DNA of 64,000 bases from Pohlia nutans. Taxonomy: Eukaryota; Streptophyta; Bryopsida; Bryales; Mniaceae. This document shows, piece after piece, positions 11,810-22,925 of the stretch (positions are counted from its first letter, which is position 1; each line of letters starts with the position of its first letter). A model generated the notes under the pieces. That model was not told where the DNA came from, searched no databases, and saw only the letters and a list, made by a program, of their open reading frames with translations. Location: positions 44,793,811 through 44,857,810 of the forward strand of contig CM040085.1 of NCBI GenBank assembly GCA_022496805.1. The letters run 5' to 3'. Made by a program: the position numbers and the translations under genes.

Positions 11810-11810
11810 G
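11637..11810. repeat. compound (TA)n / TATATATG microsatellite
   Basis: About 170 bp of TA dinucleotides interrupted at intervals of 8-14 bases by TG, giving units such as TATATATATG. Open frames on both strands that read YIYIY are low-complexity artefacts. Confidence 0.95.
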
Positions 11811-12229
11811 TTTATACATTTAAAGTACTCCAACAATAAAAATATAATTCAATGAATACTTGTTCTAAAACTCACAACAAATATAAAGAAGATTAGGACA
11901 AACCCTCGCGGTTATACCATCCTTGTTTCTCTATTTAACAATAGCAAATGCACTCAACAAAGAGAAGCTACAAACTTGTACCATACGGTCCAACCATCAA
12001 GGTTGGCAGATTATGCTGAATTTTATTTTTTCTGAATTTTTTTTCAACAAATGCCAAATTATGTGAATATTCTCCAAGATTCTCTTTTAAACCGTGCAAA
12101 TAAAATTTATTTTTTGAAAACAACTTCCTACAAATTTGGGCTTCTCTTTTTATAATTTGTTTTACCAATCTTGACGACCGACTACGGTATGTGTTTCTTA
12201 ATTCCAACATTTTTGTTTCGTTTTTATTT

Positions 12230-12755
12230 ATTTATTAATAAATTTTATTGGTAAAAATGGAATGGATTTTTTATTCCACTACAAAAGTTGTACATTATAA
12301 ATTTTAGATTCTATCCATATGGTTAGACATGTGATTGAAATCACCAATATTCTTGTATAATTTGAAACTTGAAATTCAATAAATATTTTGTATTTCAATT
12401 ACAAATAAGATATTGACAATATGTAGATGAAGTTTGTTGTGATGGGTTGAAGTGTAATACTCAAGTATAGTGATTTTTGGAGATTTTTATGTTACCTAAT
12501 TTTGTGAGTTTATTATTTCAAGAGCACGTTTAGACAAAAAAATTTGAATTTTTTGGTGAATCATTGCAACATGAAATGAGGCGTAAATTTTTTACAGATC
12601 GTCCTCCTTCTAATCGGATCACACATGCATGAAGCTATCTTGCCATGGAATTTTGTAGTAATTTTTTTCTTGCAAAAAGTGCAGGATGGATGAGAGAACG
12701 TGGATGAAATCTATACATCGTTCAAAAAATGAACGGTTGGTATGTGAGGGGTTAA
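12230..12755 (-). mobile_element. TTAA element family E, diverged or 5'-truncated copy
   Basis: From about 12,290 it follows family E in the minus orientation (ACATTATAAATTTTAGATTC, TAGTGATTTTTGGAGATTTT). It ends AACGGTTGGTATGTGAGGGG then TTAA at 12,752-12,755. The left terminus is not identifiable. The terminal dozen bases differ from the other E copies, so this is a subfamily. Confidence 0.55.
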
Positions 12756-12804
12756 TTCCAACACTTTTACAACCAACAATGTTGAGTTATAGGACCGAAT
12801 GGGG

Positions 12805-13379
12805 TTAACCCTTAACTGCATGAGCATCCATTTTTTGGAAAATGTACAGGTTTCATCCATGTATTCTCATCCGTCATGCACTTTTTGTAGTGTGGGTTTT
12901 TTTACTATAGATTTTATGGGAAGTTAGCTTCATGCATGTGTGATCCAATTAGAAAAGGGACGATTTGTGAAAATTTAATGCCTCATTTCATGTTGTAGTG
13001 ATTCACTAAAAAATTCTAAGATCTTAGTTCAAAATGAATCAAAAGTGTTGTTGAAAAATTCAACTCATAAAATTAAGCAACCAAAAAAAACTCCAAAAAT
13101 CACTACACTTAGAGTATTACATTTCAACCAATCACAACAAATTTCAATATCTTATTTGTAATTGAATTACGAAAGAATGTTGAAATTTCAGTTTCAAATT
13201 TTATACAAAAATATTGGTGATAGCAATCATAAATTTAACCGTATGAATAGAATCAAAAATTCATAATGTACGGCTTTCATTCATACATCAAGTTCAAAAT
13301 ATCCCTCTTAGTTGCATTTTACAATGCATCTTTGCAAAACTGCCGAATTTGGAGAGGGTCGTAGGCATTTTGGAGTTAT
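12805..13379 (+). mobile_element. TTAA element family E, near-complete copy
   Basis: About 575 bp. It starts TTAACCCTTAACTGCATGAG and ends GTAGGCATTTTGGAGTTAT, a mutated GGGGTTAA end. It aligns along its length with the inverted copy at 21,051-21,626. It supplies the empty-site sequences used to read the insertions in the copy at 29,316-30,677. Confidence 0.75.
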
Positions 13380-13745
13380 TGTTCAGACGACCACCCATTG
13401 TAACATACAGAGTAAAATGCTTTCATGGACAAAATACTTATAACAGAGCATCTATGAACGGAATGACTTAGATGAAAGAGTAATTACGAAATATTTCCCG
13501 TCCTGAATGTCATCTACCCAATTCAGGTCAATTAGGCGTTCATGTGTAAACCTAAAGTTCAGTCAGAAATGCTCTATTCTGTCTGTACAATACAGAAGTG
13601 GCCATAACTTACATGAAGGCAGTTATCTTAGTAAGTTTTTGAAAACTTTACTGTGGTATGTAAACTATCAATTTACTGAAGAAGCAACTCACTTTTATAA
13701 TGAATAATTGATACCATAATCCTGTGATAAATAATGATTGGATAA
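13380..13745. other. intergenic, nothing recognised
   Basis: A 66-codon open frame at 13,507 has no features of a gene. No repeat recognised. Confidence 0.4.
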
Positions 13746-14292
13746 TTAACCCTTTAATGTCCCGATTCAACACTGTTTCCAAAGAAGCGTTATTAAATGT
13801 TTGATGAAAATCAAAAATGGAGTTGATGTACAAAGCAAAGTTGTAAATGTCAATGTGAAGATCACATCTGTACAGTTGGATTTATCATATTATTTAATTT
13901 ATTTTAATTTTTAATTTTTGAAGGTTTTCTCTTGAAATTCAATTAAAAATCCTAAATTAACACAAAAAAATTTCAAAAATTGTAATGAAATTGGAATAAC
14001 ATGATCTACACGATGGTATGGTTTCCATTATTTGATTGTACTTATTTTGGAAAATCATGTTTGAGGTCTCACTTTTTGAACTAAGAATGAAACTTGACAT
14101 AAACCGATTGTGTTATTTTTCTAAAAATCATAATAACCTATTTTGAAGATCCAAACTGTTCAAAGGATAGTCAACTTGCTCAAGAACCAAGGGTAATTTT
14201 GGTAGATGAAAAATGTCCAAGTTGGATGAAATTCGAACAGCTTTAATTTGTTCGTCGTCCACTATATGGACGTTGGCGCGCTAAAGGGTTAA
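13746..14292 (-). mobile_element. TTAA element family A, inverted copy
   Basis: A 547 bp copy on the minus strand, from TTAACCCTTTAATGTCCCG to GGCGCGCTAAAGGGTTAA. It is the same length as the copy at 10,418-10,963 and similar throughout. TTAA flanks both sides. Confidence 0.8.
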
Positions 14293-14399
14293 GCTACCAC
14301 TATTCTCAATTGGGAGGTCATTTGCATATGCTATACCCATTCACAATCACAATTTTAGTGTCCGGGACACTATTTCTAAACATGAACACTATTTAACTT

Positions 14400-14665
14400 T
14401 TTGGACAATTTTTGTGCATTTTGATGGCTGCAACTTTGGGGGCTTGTATCTCCTTCATCCCATGTCCGTTTTCAATAAACATTATTGGGTTGGATTCCCT
14501 TTGAAGTCTAGTTATCATGGTAAAATTTTCATGTCAATCCATGTTGTTCTGAATGTTTGGGAGTCATTTTAGTGAACAGGTTTAGTTTGGACACTTTTTG
14601 CTTTTTGGGTCAAATGGGTCACTTTTCGGGCTACTTTTTGACATTGCAACTTTTTTTGCCATCAA
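14400..14665 (-). mobile_element. fragment of TTAA element family D
   Basis: This matches the interior of the D element at 2202-3018 in reverse orientation (GGGGGCTTGTATCTCCTTCA here, and its complement near 2751; GGACACTTTTTGCTTTTTGG here, and its complement near 2600). Neither D terminus is present. Confidence 0.6.
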
Positions 14666-15021
14666 ATAAAATATAGTTGATGATAAACTTTAAGACTCAT
14701 CAATTCAAAACCAACTTTTTTTTTTCCATCAAATAAATATTCTCTTGCATACCATAACTAGGTAGCAATTTCGACACTTGGCTAAGACTAGTTATTAAAA
14801 CAAAAATTGGCACTTTCCTAAAAATAGAGACTATTCTTGAAGACTCTTTCTTTTCCCTTGTAAAATTTCCTAAATTTATGAAACCTATTTTTAGAATCAT
14901 TTTTGTGCCGAAGCTGCTCCCTGATTACGATATTGGTGAATAATATATCAAATATTCAAATAGAATTCAAATAAAATAAAATAAAAAATGGCAAAGCAAT
15001 ATGTCTATGAATTTTGAAAGT
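14666..15021. other. intergenic, nothing recognised
   Basis: AT-rich, no gene or repeat recognised. Confidence 0.4.
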
Positions 15022-15330
15022 TTAACTCCTAAAGGACCATGCCCCTCTCTAGATTTGGAGAAATGCAAATATACATTATAAAATGCAACTAGGAGGGATA
15101 TTTTGAACTTGATGAATAAACAAAAGTTGTACTTTATGAATTTTAGATTCTAACCATAAGTTCATATCATTCTACGATTGCTATCACCAATATTTTGTAA
15201 AAAAATTGAATATTAAAATTCAAAATTGTTTTGTAATTTGATTACGAATAAGATGTTGACAATCTATAGATGAAATTTGTTGTGATAGGTTGAAATGTAA
15301 TACTCTAAGTGTAGTGATCTTTCAAATCTA
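15022..15330 (-). mobile_element. TTAA element family E, truncated copy
   Basis: It starts TTAACTCCTAAAGGACCATG and is followed by CCCCTCTCTAGATTTGGAG and the E body. It stops abruptly near 15,322-15,330 after GTAGTGATC. Its outermost bases resemble the CTCCTAAAGGACC end of family C rather than the usual E end, a possible terminus exchange. Confidence 0.6.
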
Positions 15331-17157
15331 CGTTTAGTTGAATATATTCCACATTCTACTTGTGATTTGTCCATTGATTATTTGATGTATACATCTTGTG
15401 TGTGAAAGTGGAGAACTGTAAGTTGAAAGGCTTTTCAAATATAGATGAATGATTTTAGCATGTGAGTTTTAGCGTGCAAGGGTGCAAATGATCTAATTAC
15501 ATTAGGGCCCAATTAGGCCTACTTTATATTAGGGCCCGATTGTTGATCCGACCCGGAAACTTCACAAATTTCAACCAATAGCATCGCTCAAATTTGGCAA
15601 ATTGGGTTAAAGGGTTTTACACTAGGACCCAATCCAAACTTCTCCTCATCCTATGTAGCAGTCTATGTGGCATAAATTTGGTGCCAAAATTTTGGACTAA
15701 CCCAAGGAAATTGGATCAAGGTTTTTCTTGAACTCAATTTCACAACTTGGACCCAAACACCTCCAATGCACCCTCGTCGTTGAATCTCACACATCTCTAC
15801 CATTCATACAACCATTGACCCAATTACTTGTCAGCTGGGTTCAAATTAACAATTGGGTCGGGCCTTAGTGTAAGAGCTTCTTCACCAGGACATTCGGAAG
15901 GCTTTGACACACGGGCAAAAGGATGAAAAACATGTATTTTTTTGGCCTCCTTTAGAATGTGCTTAGAGAGGGCACGGGCAAAATGGAAAATATTGAGAGC
16001 CCTCTCAACTTTCCCTCTCAAAGCATAGCCACCAGTTTGCAAGACTCTTCACTCCATGGTACTCCGGTTGTGACGGGCACCCAAGCTTGTTTGAGGTGCG
16101 GCATCAACAGCCCACACACCATTTGGAACACCATGAAGGGCGATGGTGAGTTGTTGGTGCGGAGGTTTCAGTGACCAAACGCACGCCACATATACCGTCG
16201 AAAAACTAGCCTCACCATATCTTGTTGGCGTGTTCTTTTAGAGAGAAACTCGTGGCAATGCTCTCAACTGCACCCATTCACACCAAGCCCCAGCCGCACT
16301 TGCATCTGCGTTCCCGAAAATGAAGTAAGGTAAAACTAAGTAACAAAAAAAATAATTCAAAGCCTTGTCTAATTCTTGCTGCAACTATTGTTCAAGCACT
16401 GTGCAACCGCATTACAGTGCCGCAAGTAGACCCATGCAGCTCCCTCTTTGCGTTGCGTTCCTTTCTATCATGCGTTAGAGTAATTTCTAATTGCGTATTT
16501 CATATTTCTTGATTGACAACAGATTCCCTCAAAGTTACCTGACACATGCATGTATGCAACAACATTGGTGTATATGAATGGACCATCAACTAAGTTTAGA
16601 AGAATCTTTTTGGATAATGATGCCACTCCACCTTTTTAGCTTTCACTCCACATGTGGCTACTCCTTAGTGGTCCATCATCTTACGAAGGCCGAATGTGGG
16701 TAGAGGGAAGTGCAACTTGAAGGCCTCTATTTTGGATGTAACTAAGGCCAGTTGCCCATGTCCTTGTGGAGATACTCTAATGTAGTAAAGTGCCCTTAAT
16801 GTAGTAAAGTGAGCTTAAGTTGTTGTAATGCAAAAAGCAGATGACTAAACTTGGCTGGAAATTTAACGTAGATGGGTGCCTTGGACAGATGGCATCCACC
16901 CGTGTACAGTAAGTACATCATGTTGTCTAACAATACCGAGTTGGTAGATGCAGGGCCAGGGTATCCAGGCAGCTTGTGCACACATCATCACCCCATGTAA
17001 TATAACCAAATTCCATCAATCAATCTGGCGGATTGCGTGGCATTTATTTATTTATGGATGAGCCTCACCAGCCATGCAGCCACCCTCGCCACCGAGCGCT
17101 CTACATGCATGCGCCCGCGCTCGTCAAAATTGGATCCATGAATCTCCCGAGAGCTAG
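15331..17157. other. 1.8 kb without recognisable gene
   Basis: More balanced composition than the surroundings, especially 15,850-16,800. Open frames of about 70 codons occur on both strands with no domain, start context or splice support. I cannot assign a function. Confidence 0.4.
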
Positions 17158-17929
17158 CACTACACCAATTATCTTATTTAGTCCGACTTGGACTAATTGT
17201 GGAATTAGAAGAAAGTTCGTAGTCAGACTAATTGAGATAACTTGTAGTAATTGTGGTATTGTAGGTATAGTATGACCTATAATAATTTATCTTTACCTAA
17301 ATTACTATGAACTTGCTATGGCATATATGAATAAAACATTTTGATATTACTATTTTGAGTTGTTAAAATTTTATAATCTAAATAAGATTATATTATTATA
17401 TTCTTGGACTAATCCGGATAGTACTGGTATATACCAAAATTAGTTCGAGGATTTGCAAAAAAACTCCAACTAATTGTGGGTCTCATAGTAAATAAGATAA
17501 TGGGTGTATTGGTAGGGGTTGCTTCTATGAGGTAGGGTAGGGACCACCAATTTTTTTTCCCGCTTGTAGAGAGACACACACCTTGGAATGTAGCCCAAAA
17601 ATGGATAGAACTGCCCATATATATCCACAAATTATCTATTATAAGTCATTTTCATCAAATATTGAATACTTTAGTACAATTTTAAATGTTTTTAGAAGAC
17701 TTTGGCATTTTCATCCACTTTTCTGCCCATTTTTCTAGTGTAAAAGTAGCCATTTCCAAAATGAGGTAAGATTCTTGCGAAAATTGGCCAAATTTTGAAT
17801 GGCTGATAGCATTAGTCAAAACGCCATCCACATAGACCACATAATCATGCTTAAAAAACCCCCACAACTAGTCCAATTTGTTATGTAGGGTCTTTTTGCT
17901 AGTTTACACAAGCAATGTTTCTACTAGTG
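17158..17929. mobile_element. possible CACTA-type element with internal repeats
   Basis: The left end may be CACTACACCAATTATC at 17,158. The right end reads AATGTTTCTACTAGTG at 17,914-17,929, the inverse of the CACTAGTAGAAAC terminus at 24,421; the inner sequence (GGGTCTTTTTGCTAGTTTAC) also matches. The right end is secure, the left boundary is a guess. The family CC repeat lies inside. Confidence 0.4.
17640..17800 (+). repeat. dispersed repeat family CC, copy 1
   Basis: Shares TTTTCATCCACTTTTCTGCC and CTAGTGTAAAAGTAGCCA with 28,700-28,830 (same strand) and with 24,940-25,100 (opposite strand). Upstream, TGGAATGTAGC and CATATATATCCACAAATTATC-like sequence extends the match with 28,630-28,700. 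Confidence 0.55.
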
Positions 17930-17984
17930 TAGGGACCTCTTTAGACACGGGCCTTGTCCCAAGGTTGCAATTTGTTAAACTTAT

Positions 17985-18480
17985 CAGATAGATAGATAGA
18001 AACTCCGACCCTATTTCAAGGCCGGCGTGAATAAAGTGTCTGTTCGTAATGTCAATGACCCGGTGCCCACCGGGCAAGGGGACATTGGGACGATACTACT
18101 CTCCCCTTTCGAGGATGGACACTATAGTAACCGAAACAAAGTAACAGTATAGTAACAGTAACATAATAAAGTAATACATTAATACAATATTATTGGTTGG
18201 GTACTAATTTGAATAAAGGTATGTTTCAAGTGGAGTATTATCACCAAGTCATGAGTTCTTAGGTTGGTTGGTGAAGGGCATTGTATCACATTTATGTGGT
18301 CCGGGTTCGATTCTCATTGGGCTCGTTTGAGTAGTGGTGTTATACACATGACTTGGTACTGCTAGTGAGTTATCATGGCAGGAAAGTTGTACCAACCAAC
18401 CGGCCTTACCTATCCCCTGAAACAAGTGTTTGTGTTAAGCTAGTGTTTGAAAAGAGTGGCTAGCAGTGGTTTTCACCACT
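17985..18480 (+). repeat. dispersed repeat family T with tRNA-like (SINE-like) module
   Basis: The segment 17,985-18,258 matches 35,454-35,720 closely (GAATAAAGTGTCTGTTCGTA, TTCGAGGATGGACACTATAG, ATCACCAAGTCATGAGTTCT). Here it continues into TAGGTTGGTTGGTGAAGGGC and, about 40 bases on, GGGTTCGATTCTC. These resemble the A and B boxes of a tRNA-type pol III promoter, as in plant SINEs. The other copy stops before these boxes. Confidence 0.5.
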
Positions 18481-18504
18481 ACCCCCCCCTCTTTTAATAT
18501 ACTA

Positions 18505-18993
18505 TTATGTTGGTATTGGATGATTATTTTCTATACGTCTTTTGTGTAAGAGGATTGATCCAGCATATTGTATGGCAATGGTGTTTATTGCTTTAAATGT
18601 GTATTTTATGGAGGTCTCACATATGTTAAATTTTGTTTCTAGTTGTTTCATTGAGGGGACGTGTATGGTTCCTCTGGCTCCAGCTGTGATGACTATGATT
18701 GGATCTACTTTCCAACCTTGTTGTATGATATTATTAATTAGTGGTTGGTATTTTAGGATTTTTTTGCCAATTGTTTCTGGTGAAAATCTGTCGTTAGTGT
18801 ATGTGAATTCTATAAATTGTATGGTTAGGTTTTCATCTGGATTTAGTGGAGGTGTATTTTGGTATGGGAGGCCTTTAATGCATAGTATGTCTGGTTTGAA
18901 TCTGGCATTACATTGACATCTTTGTTGGTCACAAGTACATGGTAATAGCCATGGGGGAACTGTTAAACTTATCACTTGAACTACCAACCTCAA
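18505..18993 (-). pseudogene. retroelement-type PD-(D/E)XK-like domain fragment
   Basis: An uninterrupted 162-codon frame looks like genuine protein. It has a cysteine cluster (CTCDQQRCQCNARF), then KPDILCIKG, then a hydrophobic strand ending in FIEFTYTNDRF, then GWKVDPIIVITAGARGTIH and a basic tail LLHKRRIENNHP. The PD...(17-25)...E pattern after a Cys motif resembles the restriction-like endonuclease end of some non-LTR retrotransposons; that is my inference, not a match I could search. There is no methionine-led start, no reverse transcriptase next to it and no A-tail, so it is probably a stranded C-terminal piece. The + strand frame at 18,542-18,916 is its shadow. Confidence 0.5.
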
Positions 18994-19224
18994 CTTGAAG
19001 ATTAAATTGATGAGTCCAAATGAAAAGAATCAGGATCGGCAAAAATTAATTATATAATGAGAAGCTTGAATCTTTAGGGAATTATTATTATTATTTTTAA
19101 AAATCTATTTTGTATGGTGAAAAATGGAATCTTGTAGAATATCCACAAAAGTTGACACTTGTTGAAAAGCAATTTTTGAAAAATAATAATTATTTAGCAT
19201 AACCTACTGACCATAACGTCTGGG
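18994..19224. other. short intergenic segment with shared repeat
   Basis: 19,085-19,215 resembles the extra segment inside the family N copy at 8057-8497 (ATAATAATTATTTAGCAT here, ATAATAATTATTTGGCAT there). Confidence 0.4.
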
Positions 19225-19445
19225 TATAGTATATTATGCAAAGTGGCAAACACATGCACACACGCTCTCTATGATAGTTCCACCGCTGGAACGTGGTTGT
19301 TGTATTGGGCACTTGCACAAGCCAATCTAGTTTATTATATTATGCACAGTGTTGAATGCATGCATGCGCACACGCTTCCCACGACAATTTTCCCCTGGAA
19401 TGGTCGTGCCAAATTGGGTGCTCGGTGCAAGTTGAAATATGATTT
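19225..19445. repeat. tandem duplication, ~106 bp unit (family V)
   Basis: Two imperfect units start at about 19,231 and 19,337 (ATATTATGCAAAGTGG and ATATTATGCACAGTG), each followed by TGCA-rich sequence, CACACGCT and a GGAACG/GGAATGG motif. The same two-unit structure recurs at 34,231-34,410 with ~105 bp spacing. Confidence 0.6.
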
Positions 19446-19735
19446 TGGAACATAGATGAATTAGTTATAAATTTTCAAAGATGAAGAATAGTGCTTACCA
19501 TTTATATTATGTATGAAAGGATATATTTGGTAGCACAAGAAGATTCACATTGCACATACTAAATGCTAAAATCGACAAGAATTTTTTTGTAATCACACTT
19601 ACATATGCTAAAACCAATAAGAGAGAATCCACTTGCATATGTTACACGTAGTAAACTAACAACAATACATTGATGATTTTGGAAAATACAAAGACTTGTT
19701 GGTTTAAGGTGCCAATTAGTGATGGAGTAACCACC
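19446..19735. mobile_element. partial copy of palindromic element family S
   Basis: Matches 60,853-61,138 (GAATTAGTTATAAATTTTCA; CACACTTACATATGCTAAAA; ending GGAGTAACCACCTTA). The left terminus seen at 60,718 is not found here. Confidence 0.5.
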
Positions 19736-20098
19736 TTATGATGTTTGTCTATGGAATTTTTCATTCCCCGTCATTTTTAGCTTGTTAGAGAGATTCCATT
19801 ATTACAAAAAATTATTGGGCGGGCTTCTCTCCACTTTTTAGAGGATTTCAATGTAAGAAAAATGTATTATTTTGATACCCTATGAATAAGTAGCTATGAA
19901 TTGTTGAACTTGAAGTAAAGTGAAAAGCGCATATTAAACCAATTATGTTTTTTAACCATTCCTACTAAAATGGATAAAAAAACACATTAGATTCTTTGAG
20001 TGAATTTTCATTACAAAGTGTCTTGGATAAATATATATATATAGTGTTAAAAAATACTCTCACTCCAAACTCCGAGTCTATTGTTGAATTAGTAAACT
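19736..20098. other. intergenic, nothing recognised
   Basis: AT-rich, with a short (TA)n patch at about 20,030-20,042. No gene. Confidence 0.4.
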
Positions 20099-20673
20099 TT
20101 AACTCCTAAAGGACCAAGTGACCTAAATGAGACATTTTCAATGTTTGGGTAGGTTCCCACAGTGTCAATTTTTATCCTGATCTTTTAAAAAACATTATGT
20201 GAATTTGGTACGTCAATACAAAAATGAGGATTGAGATTTTTTTGATTTTGACTTTGTAAGTGGAAGTTATAGAGAGAAAGAGGTTTTTTTTTGGGAAAAT
20301 AGGCAATGCGGGCAATGCTTAAAATAAACCTTAAATTTTATTTTTTTGCATCTCCAAGTGTAGGATCTTGCTATAGACAATCAAAAGAATGCATGGTAAA
20401 TCTTTTATAGAATTTGACAGCACAAATTGCAAGTTTATAGCTTTTGAAGTGAAAAAGATGAAATCACAATCTTTCTTGAGTTTTTTTGACCAGCTTTTGG
20501 AGACATGGAAAAGAAAAGAAAAATTGATTTAAAAAAAACAAACTTTAATTCTCAAAAGATGTTCATAATGGTATTTGCTATCAAGAGCCAAAAAAAAATT
20601 CACAAGAAAATTAATAGAAAGAGATGAATATGATGCTCAAAAACAAGAAAACCCACGGTCCTTTAGGGGTTAA
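20099..20673. mobile_element. TTAA element family C
   Basis: A 575 bp element starting TTAACTCCTAAAGGACC and ending GGTCCTTTAGGGGTTAA, an inverted terminus of 13 bp with one mismatch, flanked by TTAA. AT-rich interior without coding capacity. Of all copies in the window its termini are the clearest. Confidence 0.8.
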
Positions 20674-21050
20674 ATTACTTTACACTGATAGAACGTGATA
20701 AAACTCTAATATAAATCTAACCCCTAGTTTCATTTCTATTTCTTTTTGGGACTGGACTATGCCAATTTGGACATAGTTGGATATTTTGTTTTAGTGAAAA
20801 CAAAATTTGTAGAATCCTTGAAGTAATCATCTTGAAGTTACCTTCGTAGAAATCAAACTCAAAAAAATTCAACCACTATTTCATTGGGATTTAGGAAATT
20901 AAAACGTTTGAGCATGAAAACTTATATATTTAGAAAAAGATACTTTGTCTGTTACCTTGCCAAGTTTTAAAATTATTTTTAACATCAAGTTGAACATACA
21001 CATTCAATTCTTAGAGTTAGATGCATAAATGGCATTACAAGTTACAATGA
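20674..21050. other. intergenic, nothing recognised
   Basis: No gene or shared repeat seen. Confidence 0.4.
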
Positions 21051-21626
21051 TTAACCCTAAATGCCTAGAGCCCTCTCCAAATTCGGCAGTTTTGCAAAGA
21101 TACATTATAAAATGCAACTAACATGGATATTTTGAACTTGATGTATGAATAAAAGTTGTACATTATGAAATTTTTATTCTATCCATACGGTTAGATCTAT
21201 GATTGCTATCACCAACATTTTTGTATAAAATTTGAAACTCAAAATTCAAAATCCTTTTGTAATTCGATTACGAATAGGATATTGACAATTTGTACATGAA
21301 ACTTGTTGTGATTGGTTGAAATGTAATACTCTAAGTGTAGTGATTTTTTGAGATTTTTTGGTTGCTTAATTTTATGAGTTGACTTTTTCAAAAGCACTTT
21401 TACACTAAAATCTTTGAAATTTTGGGTGAATCACTACAACATGAAATGAGGCATAAAAATTTCACAAATCATCCCCTTTCTAATTGGATCACACATTCAT
21501 GAAGCTAACTTTCCATAGAATCTAGAGTAAAAAATCCACACTACAAAAAGTGCATGACGGATGAAGAAACATGGATGAAATTTGTACATCGTCCAAAAAA
21601 TGGACGCTCATGCAGTTAGGGGTTAA
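21051..21626 (-). mobile_element. TTAA element family E, complete copy
   Basis: 576 bp, TTAACCCTAAATGCCTAGAG to ATGCAGTTAGGGGTTAA, with TTAA on both sides. Reference for family E. The copy at 12,805-13,379 is its inverse. Interior landmarks used for comparison: TGTAATACTCTAAGTGTAGTG and AAATGCAACTAACATGG regions. Confidence 0.8.
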
Positions 21627-21687
21627 CATGACTTCATTTTTTTTTTTGAGAGTTCATTTTTTGAGAGGGATTTTCTTTTAGTGATGG

Positions 21688-21821
21688 CACTAGTAGAATT
21701 AATGGTCTTTGGACACCAACGGATAGTATCACAACATGCACTAGCTTGGTGTCAATATGGGCCTTGGACACCTTTCTTTGACACTATACCTTGGTGCCTA
21801 AAGACCACCTTTCTACTAGTG
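21688..21821. mobile_element. CACTA-type miniature element
   Basis: The 134 bp element starts CACTAGTAGAATTAATGG and ends CCACCTTTCTACTAGTG. CCAAAGACC/GGTCTTTGG is inverted inside the ends. The flanking 3 bp are TGG and TCG, a weak 3-bp duplication as expected for CACTA elements. No coding capacity. Confidence 0.75.
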
Positions 21822-21855
21822 TCGCAACATACACAATTTTTTGATAATTAGGTGT

Positions 21856-22093
21856 TTAACTCTTAAAGGATCAAGGATTCATAGTTTTAAAGTGACAAAT
21901 ACAATCAAGCATATTACAAGAAATATAATTAAGGTGGGACCAAAATTTATATCATCAAAATCAGTGGAGAACATTGCATGTGTTGGTCAACAAACAAATA
22001 AATTTGAACAATAGGAACTCCTTTTAGGACCTCTTTAAAAGTGCTAAAAAATCCCGAGACCCAATTTGGGCTTCTTGGTCCTTCAGAGGTTAA
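21856..22093. mobile_element. TTAA element family N
   Basis: 238 bp, from TTAACTCTTAAAGGATCAAG to CTTGGTCCTTCAGAGGTTAA, an inverted terminus with several mismatches and TTAA flanks. A longer, diverged copy lies at 8057-8497. Confidence 0.7.
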
Positions 22094-22436
22094 AACAATA
22101 TAAGAAAGAATGTTGATGATAAAGACTGTAAAAAACAATGCTTTTTTTTTGGTATTGATACATGACTTTCTTGAACAATACAATAAAATAAATACATAAA
22201 GTTATAGCATGATAAAATTTTATCAACTTTTCATATTCCCATAGATTTAAAAATCTCAACAAATGGGTTCAACTCTGTCCCCAAGTCCAGGAATTTATGG
22301 GTCAGAATGGCCCTTGAAAGACAAACAAACGAGTCTAAAGTTTCGAAAAAATGATTTGTCTATTTTCAAAAGTTGGTGTTCTCTTGATTTTTTTTCCCCG
22401 AGACTTCACATCTGTTTTGCTATGATGTGCACATTA
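22094..22436. other. intergenic, nothing recognised
   Basis: No gene or repeat recognised. Confidence 0.4.
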
Positions 22437-22925
22437 TTAACCCAATTGTGACCAACGACCATTGTATGGTCGTTGTCCTTTTACAGGTTGTCCGGGATGA
22501 AAAATATAAAATTATAAAAAATAAAATAAAACTTCAAATAGGAAATCAAGTTTACTTTTCAATCCAATTTGAATCATGTCAATCCAAGTTGAATCATGTC
22601 AATCCAAGTTGAATCATGTCAATCCAAGTTAAAGTTCACCGAGGAGAATTTTTCAAAGACAAAGACCTCAATATTGTCCCAGTGTTATCAAATTAATTAT
22701 TTGGGGAAAGTAATGATGTTCTCTCCTTTGAGAAAAATGATTTTTAATTTTAGAATAAAATGTCTAGTTTTAACCAATCATACCAAAATTTCAAAATCTA
22801 AAAATAAAATTTATAATTTTATTTTTCATTTTCTCTATTGAACCAAATTTCATTGAAGATAAAGAAGTCATGTAGTATAACACATCTACGTTTTGTCAAA
22901 TACTCCTATGTCATTTAGGAATTAA
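22437..22925 (+). mobile_element. TTAA element family G, copy 1
   Basis: 489 bp, starting TTAACCCAATTGTGACCAACG and ending TATGTCATTTAGGAATTAA. Near the left end an internal hairpin CGACCATTGTATGGTCG is shared in form with copies 2 and 3. It aligns with 25,597-26,136 and, inverted, with 51,924-53,062. Confidence 0.75.
22571..22630 (+). repeat. 20-bp unit in three perfect tandem copies
   Basis: GAATCATGTCAATCCAAGTT occurs three times head to tail inside family G copy 1. Copies 2 and 3 have the unit once, so this is a local expansion after insertion. Confidence 0.95.

Noticed and set aside
11584..11836. Open frames reading YIYIYI on both strands (also 5204-5449 and 27,900-28,335)
   Set aside because: Translations of (TA)n microsatellites, with no coding meaning.
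18542..18916. 124-codon plus-strand frame
   Set aside because: Antisense shadow of the 162-codon minus-strand frame, which has better protein character.
22571..22630. CRISPR-like array
   Set aside because: Three contiguous 20-bp units without spacers in a plant-type sequence: simple tandem repeat.
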